From NCBI GenBank assembly GCA_031425525.1, contig JANPJM010000078.1, positions 182,589 to 246,588 of the forward strand: a stretch of 64,000 nucleotides of DNA. The letters run 5' to 3'. Positions 24,810-32,829 of the stretch are shown piece after piece. How positions within the stretch are numbered: the first letter of the stretch is position 1; each line of letters begins with the position of its first letter. The DNA comes from JANNMJ01 sp031425525. Its GTDB lineage: Bacteria > Bacteroidota > Bacteroidia > Cytophagales > Hymenobacteraceae. The position numbers and the translations under genes were made by a program. Under the pieces are notes generated by a model. The model was not told where the DNA came from, ran no database searches, and saw only the letters and a list, made by a program, of their open reading frames with translations.

Positions 24810-25232
24810 CTATTGGTCAACGTATTTGCGAACGGCTTCCAAGCGCTCAGCCGTCAGGTTCAGCACCTTAAGCGAATAATCGGTGCTGTTTTTCTCCGGA
24901 AACGTGGCGTAGAACATATTGCCTTCGACGCGCCACTTGCCCACGCGCCGTTCCAGGCCGTCGGTGGGGGCAATATCGTACTGCGTGAGTACGCCGTTCG
25001 GGCCGATCTCAAACCCCGTACGCCCCCGGCTCGGCGGAAACGCGTAGGTATTGGGCCGGTACACGATGGTATCGCCGTGGTCTTCTTCGTGGGCGTGGAG
25101 CCACGTGCGTTGCATCGTGGCGACATCGACGGCGATGGCCGCCGCCGCCCCGGCCTTCGGGCCGGAACTGCACTGTTGGGCGGTGAGGAGCAACGTGGTG
25201 GCGCCGAGCGCCAGCGGGAGGAGCAGTTTCAT
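24810..25232 (-). CDS. Small putative lipoprotein of unknown function
   Basis: The 140-residue product has an N-terminal signal sequence (MKLLLPLALGATTLLLTAQQC) whose Cys21 could be lipidated, although AQQC is not an ideal lipobox. The mature part has the stretch TWLHAHEEDHGDTIVYRPNT and PPSRGRTGFEIGPNG, reminiscent of lipocalin-like small barrels seen in Bacteroidota. No catalytic residues are evident. A TACCTTCG element lies about 10 bp upstream of the ATG. A 152-bp gap upstream of the EVE gene holds no gene. Confidence 0.7.
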   Translation of the reverse strand: MKLLLPLALGATTLLLTAQQCSSGPKAGAAAAIAVDVATMQRTWLHAHEEDHGDTIVYRPNTYAFPPSRGRTGFEIGPNGVLTQYDIAPTDGLERRVGKWRVEGNMFYATFPEKNSTDYSLKVLNLTAERLEAVRKYVDQ

Positions 25233-25309
25233 ACGAAGGCGAAGGTACGGCGGGCGGGTGGGGTGGTTGGGCGCCGATACGCCCGCCGGCGCTGTTGCGC
25301 ATCGTAGGA

Positions 25310-25999
25310 TTAGCCGGCGGGGGGCGGGGGAGCGGGGGAGGCGTGGGTGCCGGGGAGATCGAGGACTTCGCGGGCGGCGATGACACGGTCGTAGAAGGGG
25401 CGGTCGAGGCGTTTGTACTTGCGGATGGCGCGCTCGAAACGATCTTGCACGATGATGGAGAGGGCCGAGAAACGCTGGCCGATGGTCTGGTTGAGGGCTT
25501 TGGCCTGCGTGCGGAGTTGGCGGGGGCTGGGGCGCAGGGTATCGAAGGCGAGGCGGACGTCTTCCAACTCCTGCAGGCGGGTGTCGGCGATGGCGTACTT
25601 GCCCATCGCCGCTTTACTGGCGCGGGCCTGGTCGAGGATGTGGCCGGTGATGTCGATGATGCGGGTGCCGCGCAGGATGAAGAGGCTGGTGGTGTTGTAG
25701 TCGTTATCGGCCTGGAGCGAGCGGTTGGCAGTTTTGGTGGCCCACTCGAACATATCGCCGGCTACTTCGCCGGCGACATCGGCCAGCAGTTGCTTGGCTT
25801 CGGTTTTAGCTTCGGAGGAGCCGGTAGTGGGGCGCAGCTTGCCTTTGCGGAGGGTGTTGATGCCCCCGATGCCGGTGCCGAGTTCGGCGATGATGTCTTT
25901 GAGGGCTTCGTCGGTCTGGTAGGGAGTGAGGTCGAAGATGAGCGCCTTATGGAGGTTGTCGTAGGCGGTGTAGCGGTTGTCCTGCGTGACGGTGAGCAT
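25310..25999 (-). CDS. Helical protein of unknown function, preceded by tandem array B
   Basis: The 229-residue protein is predicted to be mostly alpha-helical, with no signal peptide and a Pro-rich tail (SPAPPPPAG). The C-terminal helix pattern DRPFYDRVIAAREVLD resembles NPSLYRDYRQARFV in the gene at 45367, which suggests distant homology. A 21-bp tandem array begins about 180 bp upstream of the ATG. A TACTTTAG element, a near match to a -7 box, lies between array and gene at 26067-26074. No function is known to me. Confidence 0.75.
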   Translation of the reverse strand: MLTVTQDNRYTAYDNLHKALIFDLTPYQTDEALKDIIAELGTGIGGINTLRKGKLRPTTGSSEAKTEAKQLLADVAGEVAGDMFEWATKTANRSLQADNDYNTTSLFILRGTRIIDITGHILDQARASKAAMGKYAIADTRLQELEDVRLAFDTLRPSPRQLRTQAKALNQTIGQRFSALSIIVQDRFERAIRKYKRLDRPFYDRVIAAREVLDLPGTHASPAPPPPAG

Positions 26000-26178
26000 G
26001 GGCGGACGGGGCTAACGGGGTTGGGGTGAAAAAAAACGCGGCGGGTCTAGGTGCCTAGCCGCGCAGCTAAAGTAGTGCAAGTGCGGAGATAGCGAAAAAC
26101 TTTGGCTCGTCAGGCCTGGGCGGTGAGCGCCGGATCGGCCCAAAACCGGCATCAGAGGTAGCAGAAGCGGCATCGGAG

Positions 26179-26325
26179 CATGGGGGACTGAAATCGGGGC
26201 ATGCGGCAGTGAAATCGTGGCATGAGCCTCTGAAATCGTCGCATGAGAAACTGAAATCACACCATGAGAAACTGAAATCACAGCATGAGGAAGTGCGGTT
26301 GGCGCATGGGGAAGTGAGATCGGGG
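26179..26325. repeat. Tandem array B: seven 21-bp units
   Basis: Units begin CATG at 26179, 26200, 26221, 26242, 26263, 26284 and 26305. A typical unit is CATGAGAAACTGAAATCACA plus one base. The two central units are almost identical and the outer ones diverge, the usual pattern for tandem arrays that expand from the centre. Read on the minus strand the array could encode heptapeptides of the type ISVSHAT and the frame stops 12 bp before the helical-protein ATG. Confidence 0.92.
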
Positions 26326-26443
26326 GTAGAGGGGTTTAGGGGGTGGGTAGGGTGGGGAGCGGGGGTTGGGCTTCTTTGATCTATGCCAGCATCCTGTCAG
26401 CGGTCGTTGCGCGTTATGGAGGAGGCGCCCCCCGCGAGCGACG

Positions 26444-26451
26444 TAGATTTG
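26444..26451 (+). promoter_or_regulatory. Bacteroidota -7 type box for the restriction-modification pair
   Basis: It reads TAGATTTG, an exact TAnnTTTG match, 48 bp before the endonuclease ATG. No clear -33 element is present. Confidence 0.4.
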
Positions 26452-26498
26452 TAGGCCGCGCGGCTGGCGCTCGTGGGGTTTTACAGTTTATTTCGAGA

Positions 26499-27383
26499 AT
26501 GTCTTCACCCTCTCCGGCGTCGTTTGCGGCTTACAAACCCGACGCAGCTAACTGGATTACACTCGCCACAGGCGAATATTATCCGGATATTTTGCAGGAT
26601 GCGCGTGTGTTATATTCACCAGTCCTTGAGTTATTCGAACAACTTCTGAAGGCGTCCGAATCATCGGGGCGGCTTTTTCTGCAAATCGCAGCGGTACCTA
26701 GTGGCTGGATGCGTATTCAGCTGTGCCGGGTGTTCAAGCGGTATGTCAGCCCGGCTACACCGGTAGAGCTGCTGAAGAAAAAGTCGCAAGCGGCGGATAT
26801 CGTCGCGCAATCCGGCAGCAACTTTCGGCCGATTCAGGAAGTACAGGCGGCTTTTATGCTGCGACCTAAGCCTGACGAAGTGTTGTGCGCGCTGCTGTGG
26901 GAATACAAAGACCGGGGCACGAAAGGCTATGACCTGACCGAGCGGTTTTTCGATCTGTTTCAGGCCAGGTTTCCCACGCTTTCCATTGCGGGGCCGAAAC
27001 GGTCGGGGCGAGACGTGTTATTGGGCAATATATTTCCGGATTATCCTAAGCCGGATCGGCCCGTTGATTTCATAATTTATGATACCGACGGCCAGACTGT
27101 CCTGGCGATTGGCCTTGCGCGTTATGATTCTGATCGAGGTGGCTCACAAGAGGGTGACCGTACGGGTGGCTACCGGGACTGTGTAGCCGAAGTACGGGCC
27201 TACGCGGTTCAGCGCGGGTTGACAAAGTTGAAGCTGGTATTTCTCAATGACGGACCGGGGCTATTACTTGGCTTAATGTGGGACCGTTACGCAGGTATTG
27301 ACGAAAGTTATTCCGGCCTCGTACGGGTAATGACCCTGCGCATGGTGCCCGAACGGCTCACTTATGATTGGCTGACTTCCTGA
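26499..27383 (+). CDS. Probable type II restriction endonuclease
   Basis: The 294-residue protein is encoded 1 bp upstream of a DNA methyltransferase, the main reason for this call. I chose the ATG at 26499 (MSSPSPASFAAYKP); the longer frame to 26343 begins in low-complexity sequence. The region PVDFIIYDTDGQTVLAIGLARYDSDRGG and QEGDRTGGYRD looks like the catalytic core of a nuclease, but a canonical PD-(D/E)xK is not obvious, so the active site is uncertain. The ending MVPERLTYDWL suits restriction enzymes of this group. The target sequence is unknown. Confidence 0.75.
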   Translation: MSSPSPASFAAYKPDAANWITLATGEYYPDILQDARVLYSPVLELFEQLLKASESSGRLFLQIAAVPSGWMRIQLCRVFKRYVSPATPVELLKKKSQAADIVAQSGSNFRPIQEVQAAFMLRPKPDEVLCALLWEYKDRGTKGYDLTERFFDLFQARFPTLSIAGPKRSGRDVLLGNIFPDYPKPDRPVDFIIYDTDGQTVLAIGLARYDSDRGGSQEGDRTGGYRDCVAEVRAYAVQRGLTKLKLVFLNDGPGLLLGLMWDRYAGIDESYSGLVRVMTLRMVPERLTYDWLTS

Positions 27384-27384
27384 T

Positions 27385-28764
27385 ATGGCAACCGGAGTAT
27401 CCAAAGGCCGCTGGACCGGCTCATTAGACAACACAGGCCGGGCAGGTTCGGCGGCGGATGAAATCCAGTTGAGCTATGCGGGCAAGACGCCCGAAGCACA
27501 TGTAATGGCCACGCCACCTGGTGTATTTACGGCGCTGCCGCGTACCGAAGACGGGGCCACTACGAATCATCTGTATTACGGCGAAAACCTGGGTGCTTTA
27601 GCGCATCTGCTGCACGACCCCGCCGTGGCGGGTCAGGTACGACTGATTTATATCGACCCGCCGTATGCCACGAACAGCGTGTTTCAGTCGCGGACGTTGA
27701 CCGATGCCTACGCTGATCTGATGGGTGGCGCGCAGTTCATCGAGTTTCTGCGAAAGCGCCTGATTCTGTTGCGGGAGTTGCTGGCGGTGGATGGCTCCAT
27801 CTACGTTCATCTGGACCAGAAAATGGCCTTTCAAGCGAAGATTTTACTGGATGAAGTGTTCGGTGCAAAGAATTTCCGGGGGATCATTACCCGGCGCAAG
27901 TGTAATCCAAAAAACTCTACGTCCAAGACCTACGGCAACATTTCGGATTACCTGCTTTTTTACAGTAAAACGGATGATTATGTCTGGAACCGCCCTTACG
28001 AACCCTGGACGGCAACGCGAGAGGCGGAAGAATATCCCTACGTAGAGCAGACGACTGGGCGGCGGTTCAAAAAAGTACCTGTACACGCGCCGGGTGTCCG
28101 CAATGGCGAAACGGGTGAACCCTGGCGCGGCAAATTGCCACCACCCGGTAAGCACTGGCAGTATCGCCCGTCGGAACTGGACGCGATGGACGCGCGCGGG
28201 GAGATTTACTGGTCGCCGACGGGCAACCCGCGCCGTAAGCTGTACCTCGACGTTAGCAAGGGCCTAGCGGTGCAGGATATCTGGTGGGAACTGCGCGACG
28301 CGCACAACCAGATGGTGCGGATCACGGGCTACCCGACGGAGAAAAACCCAGCGCTATTGGAGCGGCTGATTCGGGCGTCATCTAACGCAGGCGATTTGGT
28401 GCTAGACTGTTTTGCCGGCTCCGGCACTACGCTGGTCGTCGCCGACCAGCTTGATCGCCGGTGGATCGGGATGGATAACAGTGAGGAAGCCTTACGGACG
28501 ATTTTTCAGCGGTTTACGCACGGCAGCGAGCGAATGGGGGATTTCGTGAGCCGTCCACCGGCGGTGCCGGTGCGGCGGCAAGTGGCGCCGTCGTTATTCG
28601 ATCCCGCACCGGATGAACCCGCTGCGCTGCCAGCCGCTACGCCCGGTCCGGCTGTCTTTGAGCATCCGATCACCGAATTTGCTTGCCACTGTGCGCCGGA
28701 GTTGCTCTCAGCCGACATTCGGCAGCTATGGGAGGCCAATCAGGCGCGCACCAAGCGCGCGTGA
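27385..28764 (+). CDS. DNA methyltransferase (amino-methyltransferase, DPPY class)
   Basis: The 459-residue enzyme has the catalytic motif IV IYIDPPYATN near residue 91 and the SAM-binding motif I VLDCFAGSGTTLVVADQLDRRWIG near the C-terminal end of the core. That order (IV before I) is the beta-class arrangement of N6-adenine or N4-cytosine methyltransferases. It should protect host DNA against the endonuclease encoded just upstream. An additional C-terminal tail of about 90 residues is Pro-rich and then acidic. The recognition site cannot be read from sequence. Confidence 0.92.
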   Translation: MATGVSKGRWTGSLDNTGRAGSAADEIQLSYAGKTPEAHVMATPPGVFTALPRTEDGATTNHLYYGENLGALAHLLHDPAVAGQVRLIYIDPPYATNSVFQSRTLTDAYADLMGGAQFIEFLRKRLILLRELLAVDGSIYVHLDQKMAFQAKILLDEVFGAKNFRGIITRRKCNPKNSTSKTYGNISDYLLFYSKTDDYVWNRPYEPWTATREAEEYPYVEQTTGRRFKKVPVHAPGVRNGETGEPWRGKLPPPGKHWQYRPSELDAMDARGEIYWSPTGNPRRKLYLDVSKGLAVQDIWWELRDAHNQMVRITGYPTEKNPALLERLIRASSNAGDLVLDCFAGSGTTLVVADQLDRRWIGMDNSEEALRTIFQRFTHGSERMGDFVSRPPAVPVRRQVAPSLFDPAPDEPAALPAATPGPAVFEHPITEFACHCAPELLSADIRQLWEANQARTKRA

Positions 28765-28785
28765 TGGTGCCGCGCCCCGCACTAC

Positions 28786-29250
28786 CTACCCCCCAAACTG
28801 CCGCAAATGATGATCGAGGTGCTGCCACGTCAGGCGGCCAAACTCGTCGGCCGGCAGGTAGCCGAACAGCGGATGATCGACGCCCGCCTGCCCGGCGTAG
28901 GCTGCCGGGTCGAGGAGGGCGAGCAGGGCGGCGCGGTCGGCGTTGAACTCGGTGGGGGCGGTCATGGCGGCGTTGGGGTCCAGCTCCTTCATCGTCCGCA
29001 TATTCTTCTTGAAGCCTTCGGGTTTGACGAACAGCCACTTGAGCAGCGGGCGCAGCAGGCGCGGCACCCGCAGCGAGGTGAGCGGCTTGCGGCCCGTGCT
29101 GACGCGCACCTGATCGGCGCAGTGCACGAGCATCTGGTGGGCGCTCATGCTCCCCCACTGGCGGGGCGTGGCGGGCGTAAGCGCGCCGAGGCGGGTGGTC
29201 AGCTCGTGGTATACGGGCGCTGCCAGAAACGAAGGAGTGGCAGAAGTCAT
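28786..29250 (-). CDS. DUF1569 protein (DinB/YfiT-like four-helix fold)
   Basis: The 154-residue protein matches the DUF1569 pattern: RLGALTPATPRQWGSMSAHQMLVHCADQ with His, then VRVPRLLRPLLKWL shortened, LFVKPEGFKKNMRTM and the C-terminal FGRLTWQHLDHHLRQFG. These histidines resemble the metal site of DinB-like proteins, which include thiol-dependent transferases. The true substrate is unknown. I chose the ATG at 29250; the frame to 29319 extends into non-conserved sequence. TAACTTTC at 29297-29304 resembles a -7 box. Confidence 0.85.
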   Translation of the reverse strand: MTSATPSFLAAPVYHELTTRLGALTPATPRQWGSMSAHQMLVHCADQVRVSTGRKPLTSLRVPRLLRPLLKWLFVKPEGFKKNMRTMKELDPNAAMTAPTEFNADRAALLALLDPAAYAGQAGVDHPLFGYLPADEFGRLTWQHLDHHLRQFGG

Positions 29251-29395
29251 CGGCAAAAAGACGCGTAATGGGCGGGTAAACGGGTGGTTCGGGCGCCGAA
29301 AGTTAAGGAGTAAAACCACGGCCTTCAGGCAGCACGGATGGGGCGGTACGGGTGCCGCCGTACCCCCGCCGCTTTACGGCCCCGCGCGCCGGAGT

Positions 29396-29403
29396 ACTTT
29401 CGC
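29396..29403 (+). promoter_or_regulatory. Near-match -7 box before the PolX-like gene
   Basis: TACTTTCG differs from TAnnTTTG at one position and lies 6 bp before the ATG at 29410. Confidence 0.3.
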
Positions 29404-29409
29404 CCTGCC

Positions 29410-31191
29410 ATGCGCGACGATCCCCACGCCCTGCTCCGCGCCGTCCGTCTGACGGCTACTTTACTGGAGCTGCACGACGAAAACCCCTATAAGATTCGCG
29501 GTTGGCAGAACGCCGAAGCGATCCTCGACCGCGCCGGCGAAGACGCCCTGCGCGGCCAACCTTCGCCGGAAGCGTTGCAGGCGCGGGTAGCGGGGCTGAG
29601 TAAGGGAATGGCGGCTACCTTCAGCGAGGCATTGCAAACCGGCGCCTTACCCGAATACGACCGCCTGTTGGCCGCCACGCCGCCGGGCGTCGTGAAGATG
29701 ATGGGAATCAAGGGCATCGGGCCGAAACGCGTACGCCAACTCTGGCGCGAGGCCGGGATCGAAACGCCGGAAGCGCTATTGGAAGCGTGCGAAACGGGTG
29801 TCGTAGCGAAGCTCAAAGGGTTTGGCGCCAAAATTCAGGCGCAGATTCAGGAGGCCATCGTCTTCGTACTTGCCGCGCGCGGGCAGGTGCTGCTTTCGCA
29901 GGCCGACGCTCTTGCTGCCGAGCTGCTGGCGCGTTTGCGCGCGCTGTCCGGTACCCGCCGCGCCGAAGTGGCCGGCGCTGCCCGCCGGGCACTCGAAACG
30001 GTGAGCGAGTTGGTAGTAGTGGTGGGAGTGGAAACGGGAGGTTACGCCCCAGCAATGGCCGCGCTGAATGCCCCGGAAGCGGGTCTTTCGCCGGATCCGC
30101 GTCGTTCCGGCCCGCGCGCGTGGCGCGGCACAGCGCCCGCCTACGCGGGCGTGCCCGTCTCGGTGCTGCTTACTAGTCCTGATAATTTCCTGAACGAATG
30201 GTTTCTGGCGACTGGCTCCGATGAACACCTCGATGCTACACTGCCGCCGAGTGCGATAGAGTGGCTCGCCCCCACGACCGCTCACGCTCCGCCGCCACCT
30301 ACCACGCTGCGACACGTACTCAAAACCAGTAAGTTTCAAACCGAAACCGCGCTGTACGCCGCCGCCGGGCTGCGGCAGTGCATCGAGCCGGAACTCCGCG
30401 AAAACCGGGGCGAGCTGGCCCTCGCCGCCGCCGAAGCGATTCCACGCCTCATCGAAAAAGCCGATATACGCGGGGCGTTGCACAACCATTCGACCTACTC
30501 CGACGGCAACCATACGCTGCGCCGAATGGCGGAATATCTGCGGGATGCCGGCTACGAATACCTCGGAATCTGCGACCATTCGCGCTCGGCGGGGTACGCC
30601 GGCGGCCTCCCCGACCATAAAGTGCGCGAGCAATGGCGCGAAATCGACGCGCTGAACGCCGAGCTGGCGCCGTTCCGCATCTTCAAAGGCATCGAAAGTG
30701 ATATTCTGGCCGATGGCTCGCTCGATTACGATGATGAGCTATTAGCGGGGTTCGATTTCGTGGTGGCCTCCGTGCATTCGGGCCTGCGAATGGACGAGGC
30801 AAAGGCCACCGCCCGGCTGCTGCGCGCCGTCGAAAATCCATTCACCACGATGCTCGGCCACCCGACCGGCCGCTTGCTGCTGCGCCGCGAAGGCTATCCG
30901 CTCGATTTTCGCGCCATCATCGACGCCTGCGCGCACCACGGCGTCGCCATCGAGCTAAACTCGAATCCTTGGCGCCTCGACCTCGATTGGCGCTGGCTTC
31001 GCTATGCCCTCGACCAAGGCGTGCTGACGGCGTTGAACCCGGATGCTCACTCGGTGGCTGGTTACGCCGATATGGCCTACGGCGTGCGCCTGGGCCGCAA
31101 AGCGCTCCTGACGGCGCCGCAAACGCTCAATACGTGGCCCGCCGATAAGCTCGCGGCCTACTTCGCAGAACGAAAAGCCCGGCGCGGATGA
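29410..31191 (+). CDS. PolX-like PHP-domain protein with degenerate polymerase core
   Basis: The 593-residue protein has the PolX order: an N-terminal helical 8-kDa domain (LELHDENPYKIRGWQNAEAI), helix-hairpin-helix (MGIKGIGPKRVRQLW), a nucleotidyltransferase-like palm and a C-terminal PHP domain. The palm has AGAARRALETVSELVVVVG where active PolX carries GS..RR..ETVGDID, so the catalytic aspartates are missing. The PHP domain keeps its metal site (LHNHSTYSDGNHTLRRM, GICDHS, FKGIESDI, NPDAHS). It is therefore more likely a 3'-5' exonuclease or AP-site processing enzyme than a polymerase. It overlaps the next gene by 4 nt. Confidence 0.88.
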   Translation: MRDDPHALLRAVRLTATLLELHDENPYKIRGWQNAEAILDRAGEDALRGQPSPEALQARVAGLSKGMAATFSEALQTGALPEYDRLLAATPPGVVKMMGIKGIGPKRVRQLWREAGIETPEALLEACETGVVAKLKGFGAKIQAQIQEAIVFVLAARGQVLLSQADALAAELLARLRALSGTRRAEVAGAARRALETVSELVVVVGVETGGYAPAMAALNAPEAGLSPDPRRSGPRAWRGTAPAYAGVPVSVLLTSPDNFLNEWFLATGSDEHLDATLPPSAIEWLAPTTAHAPPPPTTLRHVLKTSKFQTETALYAAAGLRQCIEPELRENRGELALAAAEAIPRLIEKADIRGALHNHSTYSDGNHTLRRMAEYLRDAGYEYLGICDHSRSAGYAGGLPDHKVREQWREIDALNAELAPFRIFKGIESDILADGSLDYDDELLAGFDFVVASVHSGLRMDEAKATARLLRAVENPFTTMLGHPTGRLLLRREGYPLDFRAIIDACAHHGVAIELNSNPWRLDLDWRWLRYALDQGVLTALNPDAHSVAGYADMAYGVRLGRKALLTAPQTLNTWPADKLAAYFAERKARRG

Positions 31192-32180
31192 AAATCCTCG
31201 TCCTTCGTTTTTCGTCCATCGGTGATATCGTGCTGACAACACCCGTGATACGCGAACTGGCGACGCAAGTGCCCGGCGCGGAGGTGCATTTCGCCACCAA
31301 ACCCGCTTTTGCGCAATTATTTACGGCGAATCCGTACGTCCGCAAAACGCACGTTTTAACGGGTTCACTCAGTGATTTGTTTACAGACTTACTCGCCGAA
31401 AAATTCGACCACGTAATTGATCTGCATAACAACCTGCGCACGCGCCTCATAACCGCTCGGCTGGGCGTTCCGACACGCCGTTTCGATAAATTAAATATCG
31501 AAAAATGGTTGTTGGTGAATTTGAAAATCAGCCGGTTGCCGCCCGTTCACATCGTTGATCGGTACCGCGCCACCGCTGCGCATCTAGGAATTCTTGATGA
31601 TGGCGGCGGACTCGATTATTTTATTCCCGCCGGGCAGGAAATTGCGCTCGATTCGCTCCCCCAAACGCACCGCGCCGGTTATGTCGCCCTAGCTATCGGC
31701 GCGCAGCATTACACCAAGCGGCTACCGACGGAAAAGCTAATCGAAGCGTGCGACAAACTGGCTGCCCCGCTGGTGTTGCTGGGCGGCAAAGAGGATATGC
31801 CGGTTGCCGCCGAAATCAAGGCACATTTTCAACGGATGCCTACTTCGCCGACCGTGATTTACAACGCCGTCGGCCGGTATTCACTGCACGGCTCGGCCTC
31901 GTTGGTACGGCAGGCGCGGCTCGTGGTCAGCCACGATACCGGCTTGATGCACATCGCGGCGGCGTTTCAGCGGCCCATCATTTCGGTGTGGGGCAACACC
32001 GTCCCCGCGTTTGGCATGACGCCGTTTCGCACCCCATTTCACTCGCTGGAGGTACTGGGGCTACCGTGCCGGCCGTGTTCCAAAATCGGCTACGCCGATT
32101 GCCCGAAAGGGCATTTCAAGTGTATGCGCGAGCAGGATTCGAATTCGCTCCCTTCTTTAGAATTTCTTAATGCAAATTAA
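31188..32180 (+). CDS. Glycosyltransferase family 9 (heptosyltransferase-like)
   Basis: The 330-residue protein starts MKILVLRFSSIGDIVLTTPVIREL, the typical GT9 N-terminus, and ends with the nucleotide-sugar-binding motif VVSHDTGLMHIAAAFQRPIISVWGNT. GT9 enzymes transfer ADP-heptose or related sugars to the lipopolysaccharide core. A Cys-rich C-terminal segment (LPCRPCSKIGYADCPKGHFKC) follows. It overlaps the PolX-like gene by 4 nt and the DUF1684 gene by 11 nt, so the three are probably one operon. Confidence 0.9.
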   Translation: MKILVLRFSSIGDIVLTTPVIRELATQVPGAEVHFATKPAFAQLFTANPYVRKTHVLTGSLSDLFTDLLAEKFDHVIDLHNNLRTRLITARLGVPTRRFDKLNIEKWLLVNLKISRLPPVHIVDRYRATAAHLGILDDGGGLDYFIPAGQEIALDSLPQTHRAGYVALAIGAQHYTKRLPTEKLIEACDKLAAPLVLLGGKEDMPVAAEIKAHFQRMPTSPTVIYNAVGRYSLHGSASLVRQARLVVSHDTGLMHIAAAFQRPIISVWGNTVPAFGMTPFRTPFHSLEVLGLPCRPCSKIGYADCPKGHFKCMREQDSNSLPSLEFLNAN

Positions 32181-32823
32181 TTTCCTTCGCCCATTTTTGG
32201 GAGTGATTCTGTGGATTTCAGCTTCCGCAACTGTGGTGATCGCTCAGACGACGTCCTCACCTGTATTACAGAAGTTCACTTCTGAAGAGCATGCCGCTCA
32301 AATTACTGACTTTCAGAAAGAAATAAATATTGAGTATCGCGATCCCGCGCATTCGCCACTACCGGCGGCGGCGCGCAAAAAATTCGTAACACTCCCTTTT
32401 TACCCCATTGACATTAGCTACTGCGTTGAGGCAGTTTTTGTGCGCGACTCTACGTCAGCGGCGTTTCTGATGCCTACCAGCAAGCCCCGCGAAGCCCATT
32501 ACCGCCGCTACGGAGAGCTACGCTTTACACTCGATGGGCAATCCTTGCACCTGAGTGTGTATCAAAACCTCGATCTGATTACCAAGCCTGAATACAAAAA
32601 CTATTTGTTCGTACCGTTCACTGACCTCACGAACGGCCACGAAACCTATGGTGGCGGACGTTACCTCGATTTAGTGGGGCCGCTAGGAAAAGTGGTGCGG
32701 CTCGATTTCAATCGCGCTTACAACCCATATTGTGCATACAGCGACCGATTTTCGTGTCCGATCCCGCCCGCCGAAAATCGACTTCACGTGCCCATTCGGG
32801 CGGGAGTCCAGAGCGATCATTAA
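32170..32823 (+). CDS. DUF1684 exported protein
   Basis: The 217-residue protein has a signal peptide (ending SATVVIAQ) and the DUF1684 signatures LFVPFTDLTNGHETYGGGRYL and NRAYNPYCAYSDRFSCP, then PPAENRLHVPIRAG. Family function is unknown. It overlaps the heptosyltransferase gene and ends 6 bp from the convergent serS stop; no terminator is visible between them. Confidence 0.9.
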   Translation: MQINFLRPFLGVILWISASATVVIAQTTSSPVLQKFTSEEHAAQITDFQKEINIEYRDPAHSPLPAAARKKFVTLPFYPIDISYCVEAVFVRDSTSAAFLMPTSKPREAHYRRYGELRFTLDGQSLHLSVYQNLDLITKPEYKNYLFVPFTDLTNGHETYGGGRYLDLVGPLGKVVRLDFNRAYNPYCAYSDRFSCPIPPAENRLHVPIRAGVQSDH

Positions 32824-32829
32824 TGCTAA

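Noticed and set aside
26012..26281. Minus-strand protein of ISVSHAT-type heptapeptides over array B
   Set aside because: It has no domain and continues into unrelated sequence; kept only as a possible leader frame in the findings.
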